The notes under the pieces: generated by a model | What the model was told of the DNA's origin: nothing | The model's input: only the letters and a program-made list of their open reading frames with translations | Database searches by the model: none | NCBI GenBank assembly: GCA_965644295.1 | Contig: CBFFRP010000408.1 | Coordinates: forward strand, 124,001-188,000 | Origin: Paraphysomonas bandaiensis | Lineage: Eukaryota > Chrysophyceae | Direction of reading: 5' to 3' | DNA length: 64,000 bases | Made by a program: the position numbers and the translations under genes | Shown here: one piece after another, positions 21,476 through 33,025 of the stretch | How the letters are laid out: each line of letters opens with the position of its first letter | Numbering within the stretch: position 1 is the first letter of the stretch

Positions 21476-24400
21476 ATGTCCGATCATGCGGGGAAATTAC
21501 AAGTTTACATCAGATGTCGCCCCCTCTCCCCCAAAGAAAAGAAGTGGAACTTAGAGCGATGTATTTCCTTTCCTGAAGATAAGAAAAAACTCGTCATTTC
21601 TCCTGATAAAACCTTTTCATTCGATTATGTGTTCGACGAAGAGGCCACTCAGGATGCTATTTTTGAGGACTGCGTTCGGCCTCTGGTCATGGGATGTTTT
21701 CTGGGATATAATGCCACCGTTTTTGCGTACGGGCAGACTGGAAGTGGGAAAACATTTACAATGGGATCGTCGCCAGAGCTTCTCTCGACAGACAATGAAG
21801 GCATTATTCCACGTGCTATCAAACTCATATATCTTCTTATGACAACTGAGCACAACGACAAAATTCTCAACCTTCGCGTGAGTTTTATAGAAATATATAA
21901 CGAGGAAATGAGGGATCTCTTGCATCCGAAGATCCCATCCAGGGATATTACAATTAGAGAGGATGAGATGGGAAGAATATGCTACACTGGAGCGAAGGAA
22001 GAGGATGTTAGAAGTGTAGGTGATGTGCTTAAGTAAGTTACTGATATATTTTCAACTATGTGTTTTGATAACAGTTTATCTCTGACTCTTTCTAATTGTT
22101 TATCTATAGATTTCTAGCAAAGGGTTCCAAGAATAGAACTACGGGCGACACTCTTATGAACGATGTCAGCAGCAGGTCTCACGCCATATTTACAATTTCA
22201 ATGGAAACTGTGGACTGTAAGGTATATACGGGACACTTCCTATCTGCTGACTGGGTATAGACGTAATTATGGTGTTTAGTTGGTGCTAGTTATACAAGTG
22301 TATAGTTGTACGGTCATTTGATTTTAGTAACACTTCTGCATTGCATGCTTCGTACAGTTGTTGGACGAGCAAATGGATTCTATATCTCCTCCATCAGCTG
22401 AGAATGGTAACGGAACGTCTACGAAGAAAACCACGGAGATCAGCTCCTATGTAGCTAAACTGCATTTGGTGGATCTAGCAGGTAATCCTTGATTCATATG
22501 CGCTACATAACTTGGTACTATGATTGCCATACACTTGAAGCATCTTATCACGGGTGTATTCTTGGTAGGGTGTGAACGAGCCAAACGTACAGGAGCCGTT
22601 GGAGTGAGGTTGAAGGAGAGTGTCGGGATAAATCAGGGCCTGCTAGCACTGGGAAAAGTTATTCGTGCATTGAGTGCATCTGACCCAATTGGAGGGGTAA
22701 GAATGTATTTGATCATTGTTATTTCGTTTAAAATGTGTGATATCTGCGTGACTCGCTCTAAGAGGTATTCTAATGGAATTGTCTCACTGGTGTATGTCTC
22801 GTAATATGCAGCGATCATCAGCTGCTCATTATGTGCCATACCGAGAATCTAAGCTCACGAGATTTTTGCAAGACTCTATAGGTGCATACTCTATGTTGTT
22901 CGAGGCTTAATGATAATTCTTTTAAGTGTGCATTATGGTCTTTGTTAGATTTGAGATTAGTGTCTACTTTACGGATCTTACGTATAGAATACACCTATGA
23001 AAATAGTGTTGAGTGACTAATGTAACGATGTTTTTTAGGCGGTAACAGTAGGACGGCGATGATTGCATGCATATCCCCGCTGGAACGCGATAAAGGTGAG
23101 ACAGTGAATACATTACAATATGCTACGCGAGCAAGGACTGTGGAAAACAAGGTATGTATTGTTTTCATTTCTCGTATTTCGTACTGTATTCATTATTCTG
23201 TGTATGTCATTTATCTTGATATGACTCTGTTGTAAATTCCGGTGGGTATTACAGGTCAAAGCAAATGTTTCTGTATCGCGGATGTCTGTGGAGGATGGCG
23301 AAGAGTATGCTCTACTACAGGCACATTTAAAAGGACGAGAAATCAGTGAACTAAACGCGCAGGAACTTTATGCAATTATATGCCAGGGTAGCTCGACCGC
23401 TACTGCCGCTGCGTCTCGCAAAATCGGGAGTTTAGAAGCTGAGCTAGGTGTGGAATCATTTTATTTATTAAAAATATATTTTGCGAACATGTACATGCCC
23501 ACTATTATGGTTGTAATGTATTCACATATGCAGCACAATGTCGTGAAGATCTCCACCGCGATGAAGAACTTTTCAGCGAGAAAATGCTCGAGTTGAAAAA
23601 CACAAAACGATCAGTAAGTGTTATTCTCTGTTGGTTCGTTGTTTGATGTATGTTTTCCAGCTGCGAGAGATGGAAGAAACGAATAGAACTTTGAGAGAAG
23701 CAGTGCATAATTCGGAAGAAAAGTTTCAATCAGGTAATATCAATGCGGCATGTGTGTTGTCCTCAAAGTTTTTGCTTGACTGTGAGTATTTCCTAGAGAT
23801 ATCTCGATTAAATCATGAAAATAACGAGTTGAAAATGATGGTTTTGCGTCTGGAAGAGCAGTTGGGTCAGCAAGAAGAACGGTTTGAATCTCTGCTGACT
23901 TCGGAAAATAACAAAGCAGAATCACTCCGATCTGAGGTTGTTGCCATGTCTGCTCAGTTAAAGACCGCGACGTTTGAAAACGATGAGTTAAAAATAACTA
24001 TATCTGGTTTGGAATCTGACCTTGCTGCTCAGCAAAAGCAGTATCAGGAGCAAATTGAGAGCGAGGCTGGTCAGACAGAGGGAATGAGAGAGGAAATCGA
24101 GAGCCTCAAGAACATGCTTGGAGGGGCAGTGTCAGAGAACGACGACTTGAAACGTATTATTATTGACCTCGAATCGAATCTTGAAACCCAAGAGCAGAAA
24201 TTTCGAACCTTTGCTGATAATGAGAACAAGAAATTGGAGTTGGTTCGACTGGAGCTATCTGCAGCGGATGGAGATTTGAAAGAAGTTTCACTTGAAAATG
24301 ATTCACTCAAACGAAAAGTGTCAAATCTGGAGGCAGATCTAAAGCATCAACAGATGCGATATGAGTCGCTCAGTGTTAGTGATAGTGACAAAATAGATTC

Positions 24401-27400
24401 ACTTCGATCGGAAATCACAGCTCTAGACAGTAGTTTAAAATCTGCGGTGTCAGAGAACGACGAACTGCGTCGAAGAATTGCGGATCTTGAATCTGAAATG
24501 AAGCATCAGCTTTCTCGGTATGAAACCCAAACCGCGAGCGAGAGTAGTAAAGTGGAGTCACTTAGGGCACAACTAATGGAAATAGACAAGCAATTGAACG
24601 ATGCGACGCAAGAAAATATTACTCTCATTCGAAGAGTTGAAGTAAGTGAGGCGGAATTATCCAAGTGCAGACAAGAACAGGACGTTAGTCGACGCAATGA
24701 CAATGCAAAGATGGATGAATTGCGAACTACTCTGGAAGAGGTGGAAAGTCAACTTGAACTTTCAAATCAAGAAATAGAAAAATATAAACAAAAAGAAGAA
24801 CAGATGGAGAATGAGATGCAGCGTCAGGTAGCGAAATACGAGGACATTTGCACCGACAGTAACAGTGCGATTGCAACTCTACAATCAGATTTCGAAGACA
24901 TGGAAAATAAATTTAAGGACTCCAGTCTGGAAAATGAAGAGTTGAAAAAGAGTATTGCAACTCTAGAATCTGAGTTAGATCATCAGATCAACCGGTATCA
25001 AGCTTTATCTTCGGATGGCACCATTGCTGTTGAGTCTCTTCGATCTGATTTGCTAGAAGCTGAGAATAAACTCCGGGATGCTGTTTCGAAAAATAGTGAT
25101 TTGACGAGAAGCATTGCTAGTTTGGAAGAGGAATTGGATCGCCAAGTCGTGCGCTATCAGACTTTGTGCTCAGATGACAACCAAGCACTAGCTGAACTTA
25201 AGAATGAATTGAATGAGGCCGAAACTAAACTGAGTGCATCACAGTCTGAGAATAGTTCTCTGAAGGATAGCGTAAAAAGACTGGAGGAAGAAATAGATCT
25301 CCAAGTGATGAGGTATCAAACCATGTGCACAGATGATAACAGTGCAATTGAAAGTCTTAAATTTGAAATTGTTGAGAGAGAGAGTGAATTAAAGAATGCG
25401 TTATCAGAAATCGAAGGTTTGAGAAACGACCTCAGCTTGCTGCAGTCTACTTTACAAGAATCCAAGCAGCAGTATGAGGAGGTGTGCTCCGAAAGTGATA
25501 GCGTTATTGGCACCCTCCGATCTGAATTGCAGGAAGTGGAGGAGCAACTCCAGGAAGCAACATCTGAAAATGAGAATCTTAAAGGTAATATTGTAACGCT
25601 CGAATCTGAGCTCGCCGACCAGATTGTCCGCTACCAGACCTTGTGCACGGATGAAAATGAAGCCATTGAGAAAATCCGGGTGGAGTTAAATGACGCTACA
25701 AGAAAACTTGAACTTTCTACATCAGAAAATAACGAATTGAAAGAGGCCAATGATAGACTACAATCGGAGCTCAACAATCACATAGAACGTTACGAGGACT
25801 TGCTCTCAAATGAAAACCAGGCTATTATGGACCTTACATCTGAACTAAGTGATGCACAATCCAGTCTCCAAGATTCACAGTCGGAAATCACTGCCCTAAA
25901 AAATATCATTGCGAATATAGAATCTGAACTTGAACACAAGACAACTGAGTATGAGACAAAGTGTTCCGATGATAATATTGCACTAGACGAGGCCAAGAAT
26001 GAGTTGGAGAGATTGAGATCCGAGTTACATTCCTCTAACTCTAGCAACATGAAACTTAAATCCTCCCTGGCAGAAGTTGAATTGGAATTACGTGATCAAA
26101 TTTCGAAATATGAAAAGCTACTTAGCGATGAAAGTAAGTCGAAAGTGTCGTTTGAATCGAAGTTAGTTGACACCGAGGAAAAATTGCAACAAGTTTTTTC
26201 CGAAAATGGAAAATTGAGAGATCATATAGTTACCATAGAAACGGCGTTAGCGGATCAAATATCTCATTTTGATGCGTTGTGTACGGATGAAGTGACTGCA
26301 AAAGAGAAACTTCAGGAAGAGTTAATTACCGCAAAAAATGAATTGCATCGTTCGGTGTCTGAAAACAAAGAGCTGAAAGATGCAATGAGTAATCTAGAGT
26401 GGGAGAAGCAAGTTGAGGTGAACCGCACAAAACAATCAGCGCACAATGAACTATCAGCGTTGGAGAGGAAGAATAAAGAATTGGAGCGCTCAAATAGGGA
26501 ATTGGCGAAGAACATTGAGCACCTTGAAAACGAATTGGAGTATCTCAATAGCAGCCAAGTTGAAGTGATGAAAGTACAAGTGTCGAGTTTAGAGAAAGAG
26601 CTACAAACTCAAGTACGAGATAACGAAGGCCTTCGAAGTACTATCGAAGAGCTGGAATTGGAAAAACGCTCTCTAAGAGATCAAGCAACGAGGAAAAAGG
26701 ATATGTTCCGTAATGAAATTTCGGAAATGGATAATGAGGTCAGTGTTTTGAAAGAAGAAAATGGTAATCTCCGGGAAACAGTTGCCAATCTAGAAGCTGA
26801 TGTTGTAGCTCTTCAGCGGAAGCTACAACATTCTGTAGGTAAGTTTCATCAAATTCATTCCGCTACAATCATTTTTGAAAATCCAGAATCATCTTATCAA
26901 GATGATCGCACGCCCCCCAGAGCAAATGGTTTCTTTCAACGAAGTAATGGCTTCGTCACAAAAGACAAATCCACTTCTCAAAAAGGGCTACAGCGCCTAG
27001 ATTCTCTGCAACGTCGAATTACTCAAGATTTTTCGAATCGTCTCTCAGTATCGCCGACTAGAGGTATAGACAAACTAGTACATATTGCGGATACGAAATC
27101 TTCACCGGTATTCCAAGAAAAAGACGCTATTGTCAGTCAGCACCTAGCGGAATGGATATCAAAGTCCACCAACATCGCGCCTTCTGTTTCCAGTGAATAT
27201 GCTAATTTATTAGTTCGTAACGGGCAAGGTTCTGTTCGTCGCTTGCACAAAACACTGCAAAAAGACGGAGATTTCTTGTTAAGCGTAGGTATTCCCTCCG
27301 ATGACGAGCGAGCTATATGTGGTGCGCTAATCAGAGAGATGGCCTCTCACACATCTTCTCTCCCAGAGAAAACGAAGGGGCCCGTGTACATATCTCCTTC

Positions 27401-27698
27401 GAAAGTTCCTGATTTGATGCCCACTGATGGGAGAACACATTTTACCGACCGCTTGTCTCTTAGTCCTCCGCCGTTTCGTATCATGGAAAAGATCCCCGAA
27501 CAAATGCCTCTAGTTTCTGATGAAGTAATTAGGGCCGAGTACTCATTCCGCGAATCAAGACTCGCGCGGTTGGAAAGTCAAGCATCCCGGGCTGCTAAGA
27601 GAGCCAAAGAGGCTGTCGCAGTAGCGGAATCAGTGTCGACGGATGCTGTAAGTGAAGAAAGTAGTTGTAGCGAAAGTTTGTTTAGTTTCGATGACTAA
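21476..27698 (+). CDS. Kinesin with N-terminal motor and 53-residue repeat coiled-coil tail
   Basis: Eleven exons: 21476-22032, 22110-22221, 22358-22481, 22569-22696, 22812-22881, 23039-23151, 23255-23447, 23534-23613, 23661-23733, 23797-26838 and 26887-27698, giving about 1767 aa. The motor is at the N-terminus (about residues 8-345). It has P-loop GQTGSGKT at 86-93, switch I NDVSSRSH, switch [14 protein letters not shown], and [13 protein letters not shown] followed by GGNSRT, the form typical of kinesin-4 (KIF4/KIF21/KIF27). The neck is followed by about 1000 residues of coiled coil, of which 23817-26360 is 16 exact 53-residue repeats. The last ~290 residues are polar with an Arg/Ala-rich end. 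The last two introns (63 and 48 bp) are multiples of three without stops, so a naive reading runs through them. Expected role: plus-end motility or length control on cytoplasmic or ciliary microtubules. The subfamily is tentative. Confidence 0.93.
23817..26360 (+). repeat. 16 tandem 159-bp (53-aa) coding repeats in kinesin tail
   Basis: Each unit begins with a variant of E-N-x-E-L-K and contains L-E-x-E-L at about 11-16, RYxxL at about 22-26 and a short S/T-D-D/E stretch at about 28-30. Unit starts fall every 159 bp from 23817. The seventeenth, divergent unit starts at 26361. No insertion or deletion occurs in 2544 bp although DNA identity between units is low. 53 residues equals six heptads plus one hendecad. 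Confidence 0.95.
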
Positions 27699-28312
27699 GT
27701 GCTAGATATATTGATGTTGGCCAAGTAGCATGTATGTATACATATCGTGTGCATCTATGTTCCTGATCTACGCATGTAGTTAGTTAGTTAGGTTACTCTT
27801 CTTGATAGCGTTACCTCCGAATATTCTAGCTGAGAATTTATTTGTAGATTTATAGTCACATTAGTACTTATCGATGCCATACTTCTGTAATAAAGATCTG
27901 TGTATTATTATAAAAGTAACCAAAGATGTATAGCAATTGGTCGGTTTTTCTACTCCTTGAAGTACTGGTCCTATTATACATATAGTGAATAATGATGAAA
28001 TGAAAGAAAATTTTAGTAATTTCCCTTTTCTTTAATCTTTGATATTCTACGTATCCATCGTCCTCTGTAAACAGGGCTTAACAGTACAAAAATAAACACT
28101 TTAAATATACAAGAAAATATAAATAATTAAACTCCAATTAAAAATAATCATGTCAAAGGAATATTATTTAATTGTACAAGATGGAGGATGATAACAAATT
28201 GAAATAAAATTAAAATATCGAAGTATTCGAAGTATAGAGGTTACTATAGAATCTATATATACTACCCTAGGCTAAGTGATAATTATAAAATCTATCTGTA
28301 TCACTCTCTTAC

Positions 28313-28582
28313 CGAAGTCGATCTTGTCTACACCCTCACCAAAGTAGAACTCGCACCTTTTGGTGGCGTTCTGGAGGACATAAGTACCGGAGAGATTCTG
28401 CTTGCTCGCTGTGTTTGATTTGAGTGATAGAGCAAAATTGGTTGAACCTTGGTGCTTGCGGTGACGCACAAGCAGCTTTCGTAGCGTTAAAGAGTAGGAT
28501 GTTAGAATTAAGCATTCGTTAAATGGTTTTGCTACATTAGTTCTGACTCTTAAACAACCATAGCTAAAAAAGACATTCACTA
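28313..28582 (+). mobile_element. R1-related retroposon copy, diverged subfamily
   Basis: Shares with 15307-15711 and 42771-43115 the blocks around AACTCGCACCTTTT, ATAAGTACCGGAGAGATTC, CCTTGGTGCTTGCGG and GACGCACAAGCAGC, in the plus orientation here. A reverse-strand frame (SGTYVLQNATKRCEF) across part of it is open and may be chance. Confidence 0.65.
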
Positions 28583-28904
28583 CATATAACACCCTCTGTA
28601 AACAGGGTTTTAGTTACATCATAATTGAAAATACACTACAACACACAACAAAGAAAATATGATTTTCTTCTTTTAATTTTTAATTTTTAATTTTTAAATG
28701 AATAGTTGAGAAATACTCTTTAAATTCATAAGCTAAGTAACGAAAATAAGTAGTATGTTGAAAGCAGATATTCGAAGCATGCGTAAGAGAGAAGAGAAAG
28801 ATAATTTCAAATACTTTAAAAGTATCTTATATATATGTATTTATATCATCTTTGTACCTGTAAGCCTTGCTTATTACAGAGGGCATTATATGATTTTTGT
28901 TCGG

Positions 28905-28955
28905 ATTCTAGTGCACATTCTTGACGCCTATTGCTAATAATAAGACTTTCATATA
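28905..28955 (+). repeat. R1 retroposon 3' tail fragment
   Basis: Contains CGCCTATTGCTAATAATAAG, the same 3' end as the minus-strand copy at 15307-15345. Only the tail is recognisable. Confidence 0.55.
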
Positions 28956-30023
28956 TATGAAGCGCAATGAAATGATAGATGAGAGAAAATTGAAATCTTA
29001 AAAACTTTCTTTGATTTGTAAAACTTTTCATCATTGCCCAGTGCGTATCTATTAATAATTAGTGGCAGAAACGATGGCTTCAAAAAGTAATAGTCCTGGT
29101 GATATTTAAAGTTACAGCCTACAACAAGCTAGAATACATTTCTAATAATATCTCTAAACTAGTTTAATATTTAGCAACGTATATTTATAAGATAAAATCA
29201 CTAATTTAACTCAGTGCGACACTATATACATGTCGTCTAAATATCAGGATATCCAGATTCATATAAAGCAAAATATTCAACCACACATATCTACATTTGC
29301 AAGGTGTATTTGCTCTGATACATCCCCATGCATGAGTAAATATCACATATACATTTATACAGGCATAATATACACTTATATAGGTATATACACTTATAGG
29401 CATATGCACCTATGTCTGTGATATGTCTGTGTTAAATCAAAGTGTTATAGAAGTTTTCCTCATAAAGATTGTCGTGGTAAGAGAGCCACTATCTCTAAGT
29501 CTACAGATTGTAGCTTGTAGTCACTGTTCGTTGTAGCGGAAGCATAGCGTGTCCCAATGTCCCTCTGACTGTTGCACACCATGATCTGGTGGAGCTGCTG
29601 CTGGTGTCCCGATACACTGATATATTGTATAACACGTATTCTATCACGTATTCTATGTATACCGTTTGGAGATTCTACAGTGTTCTTCAACAGCAAGTTC
29701 AAGAATACGGGACTGTATTCCTATCAATGTGTGAGAAGTTGGGAGGGTATTCTATTCCCTGTACGTCTATACGCTATTCGCTGTACATACAGTACCTCTG
29801 CACCTGCTATAGTACACTGCTGCTCATCAGGTACAGTGCTGTAGATATCGCTACAGTTCGCAGTTAACTCCAACACACAGGAGCGAGACAGACCATCGCA
29901 CCATCTCACTCTACTATTGTTTTATATCTAAGTCTTTGATTTACGCTACTTTTCCACTCTCGAGTTGTAGAATAACTTCCCATACTGTCCTCAGATATCG
30001 CTATCTGTATATTTCTCGGAGCC

Positions 30024-30416
30024 ATGAGTAAAACAGAGAGTAATAGTTCAGCTCCTGTGTATGTTACAGCCACGCCTGTTCCTGATACTGCACAGCATGA
30101 TAATGTGACACAAGCGTATGCCAGACCTGCAACTTCAAATGAAGCAGAGTATACTCCACACGCTTATCCTACGGCTCCTGTTGAAGAAAGTCGTGTTGCA
30201 GGTTTAGACTTGTACTCATATGTCATGGTCTTGATGATTTCAATTAATACCTTTTACAGTTAGTGCTTATCTGACTTTTTCAATTTAGTGTGCCGTGGAT
30301 GCGGGAGAGAGTTTACCAGAGCAACGGGAGTACACAGTGGACAGGCGCAGTACTACAGGTGTGACGAGTGTAACGGATGGGGACCACTTATTCTTGGGAG
30401 TTGCACAATGTCCTAG
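30024..30416 (+). CDS. Mini zinc-ribbon protein (2 exons)
   Basis: Exons 30024-30201 and 30289-30416 encode 101 aa. The N-terminal 60 residues are Ala/Thr/Pro/Val-rich and probably disordered. The second exon, read in the phase set by the splice (GCAG|GTTTAG to TTTAG|TG), gives a compact zinc ribbon: CRGCGREF, a ~19-residue loop and YRCDECNGWG, i.e. C-x2-C...C-x2-C, ending LGSCTMS. The zinc ribbon is visible only in this spliced frame; the longer unspliced frame across the exon is a shadow. The function is unknown. Small zinc ribbons often bind nucleic acid or proteins. Confidence 0.7.
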
Positions 30417-31048
30417 GAGCCCATACGTGATATTTGATTTATATTTTTGTGTCCTCGAAGCACATTTGAACGAAATGGTTTTTGTATAATAATGGTTATT
30501 AAAAATTGCAGCTTTAATTTGAGATCTAAACTACTCAGATCGATCTAAAACTGAATTTGTGACCCGTCTTTTAGAGACCACGTTTTACATCGCATTTCAT
30601 ATATTTTTTCATTGGCTACATAAGCTCACATACGGAAATATAGTTGTCCCTACTAAATTTATCCGATGTTCCTACTAAGCGAAAAAGCGCCACTTCTTCC
30701 TACTAAATTTTGCGGACGTTTCTATTAAATTTAAAATGGCAGCTACGCCTACTAATTTTTTCAGACATTCCTACAAAGATAAAAGCTTTTATCGTTTCTA
30801 CTAAGTTTAAATACATCTCAGCTGCCATTTTTAGTTTGGTAGGAACAAATGGAAAACTTAGTAGCAACCTGTACAATAGTTGTCACAACTGTGTACCTAT
30901 AAAAGCGTAAGGTGTCGCGATAGGTATTGCTTATGAGTAAAAATAATATAGTTAAGAATTATGTGTCAGGATTTAAGGACTAAACTTAGACAAACGCGAC
31001 CACACACAAGGATATTCATTCGTGAGCTAGGCTTCTAGTATACACAGC
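30417..31048. other. Intergenic with degenerate CCTACTAAATTT array
   Basis: No gene is seen between the zinc-ribbon stop and the convergent F-box-like gene. The central part holds the repeat array described at 30640-30870. Confidence 0.5.
30640..30870. repeat. Degenerate ~25-bp tandem motif with inverted arms
   Basis: CCTACTAAATTT-like motifs recur at about 30646, 30668, 30695, 30720, 30747, 30769 and 30797, spaced 22-28 bp. Inverted versions follow near 30826 and 30850. An imperfect 23-bp inverted repeat pairs the segment ending TTAAAATGGCAGCT (about 30722-30744) with AGCTGCCATTTTTAG (about 30818-30840), so the region can fold. Confidence 0.6.
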
Positions 31049-32465
31049 TTAACCAAATATATACGGATGGATAGGGATAGGTAAAGATAGCAGCACCGAG
31101 TCCACCGGCCATCTACCGCTGAAACACCTTTCTTCAGTTTTCGTACTCAATGTTGTATCAAATGACTCGGACAAAGCTGCACCTGTCAGTTTGTAGTAAA
31201 GTAACCAGTCATTCCATTCTTTTACCATTTCTACACAAGTACTATATGCATTCTCTCGTGCTGCATCATCCACATATAGTAGAGAAGCACCTATTTGAAA
31301 GTGATTTACGAATGCTATCCACTGGGAAGTAGTGATATGATCAGTCACAGGAATTCTCAAAGAACGACTCAAAGGATCATAGAAAGCTTCACTCATATTG
31401 GAGCCAAGGAACCTACACATACATAAGAAGTAACAAAGTAGTAAGAAATAAAGTCAACACTGGAATCACGAGTGTATGCATTTCGTACATATTAATCCTG
31501 TGATAGGTATTCATGATGTCCTGGAGAAGAATGTCAGTTATATCCACAGAGTATCTCAAATCTAGAACATTTATCTTACGACGAACACTATTTTCATTAC
31601 AGCTAGCGACTTTTTCAGGCTTGTCATTGGGAGATGGGAAAAGGTTGATACGATAGTGATCTCTAGATTTTAAATACGTATATGCTACACGTCTACAGCC
31701 GTATATCACGAGTACATCCAAATTCGTACACAAATGAGTGACAGCAACGACGCTCTTGTACGTTATGGTATTTATTTTAATCAGCCGCAGAGATTGGAGC
31801 TGACGCCCAATAGTAACAACAAGAGACTCAACTTCACTGTCAGTGACGTTTTCATTGCCCTCAACACCAGTACAACCAATGGTGATATGTCGAAGATGTT
31901 GAAAACAACTTAAGACTACTAGAGTCCCTCGGGCAAGTCTGGGTAGGCAGAGAGAAATGACAGAAGGAGTGGAATGGTGTATCTGAACAAGGGAGAGTGG
32001 TGTATACTCCCGCTTATCATAAGGTGTATTTAGCCAGCAGCTGGAGTAATGAGCTGGCTCTATACTATGTCCTACCTTGAAACCATCTGTACTAGTTGTA
32101 ACAACCGAATCAAAATCAGAAAATAGACGATAGCATAATATCTCGTCGTGCAATTTACGACACACACATGCCAATCCGAAAGTATTGCGAATCCCCAAAA
32201 AAGAGATTACAACCCCACACACCACGCTATCAAATAAAGCTGCTTCCCATGGAATTGAAATTAGTGGAGAATAAGAGGAAGAATAAGATTCCTGAAACCA
32301 TGAACATTATGTCAGTCCATTATGAAATGATATCACCTTTGAAAGTGCCAATCGCGCAGGATTGATGTTGACTTCATCAGTTAATGTGGTGGTAGCAGTT
32401 GCATCATAATCAGGAAGCGTAATCACTCCCTTCTTTATTCTTTGTGAAGAATATTTGCACCCCAT
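31049..32465 (-). CDS. F-box/leucine-rich-repeat-like protein, putatively N-myristoylated
   Basis: Three minus-strand exons (32337-32465, 31489-32291, 31049-31412) encode about 431 aa. It starts MGCKYSSQ, which fits an N-myristoylation site (Gly2, Ser6) with Cys3 available for palmitoylation. About residues 53-95 resemble an F-box (IPWEAALFDSVV...FGLACVCRKLHDEI). The middle contains short leucine-rich segments such as LRLIKINTI and LDVLVIYGCRRV, as in FBXL-type substrate receptors of SCF ubiquitin ligases. The F-box match is by eye and weak. The second splice donor (ATAT|GTACGA) is the least certain junction, but phase is kept. It is convergent with the zinc-ribbon gene. Confidence 0.65.
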
Positions 32466-33025
32466 TTCTAGATGCTAACAAATAATACCAATGAAATCTA
32501 TTAAGATTAGACGGGTCACAAGTGTTGCTGTTCATTGACCCCGAGAGACGTGGTGTCTCTGTTGATGTTCACAGATGGGATTTAAAGTGACTATCTCCAC
32601 TGTTTCTGGCAACAATGGCTAATTCAGACAGACATACAGATATCCAGTCTTAAATCCAATGTGTATATCTGGGTCCATCACTTCTCCAAAGTCAAGATGT
32701 GAGATATCCACATGACGCATATCTGTGTCCAGATGGCCATGTACGTACTGCTGTATGTATGTACGTACGTATGTAGGTAGGTAGGTAGGTACGGTCGAAT
32801 GTATATACAGTACATACGTGAATATTCTTCGTCCACCCAAAGAACGTAATTCTCGTATAGAACATGCCGCTGTGTATTCCTCCAGATGTATTCCACGTGC
32901 TGTCCAACTATCGGCGGATCAACTCATATGGTATACACGGTATGCCAGTCCTGATTTTGGACAGCTCAAAACACTCCGTTATTCGGACATACATCCGCTT
33001 CCATAATATTCTAAGTCGTTTCAAA
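32466..33025. other. Divergent intergenic region
   Basis: Lies between the F-box-like gene and the ABC transporter. It contains a short TGTA/GTAGG tetranucleotide run at about 32752-32790. The overlapping short frames here are not supported. Confidence 0.45.

Larger units (their letters stand above)
27699..30023. other. Intergenic with R1 repeat fragments
   Basis: AT-rich spacer of about 2.3 kb with no supported gene. It holds an R1-subfamily copy (28313-28582) and an R1 tail (about 28905-28955). Several 60-90-codon frames on both strands at 29206-29909 overlap each other and lack domains or splice partners. Confidence 0.5.

Noticed and set aside
24071-26548. Ser/Leu-rich minus-strand frames under the kinesin tail
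   Set aside because: They are complementary translation of Glu/Lys-rich coiled-coil codons; the repeat array explains them.
29460-29909. Cluster of 60-92-codon frames on both strands
   Set aside because: They overlap in several frames, are rich in Tyr/Ser/Leu from AT-rich repeats, and have no domain or splice partner.
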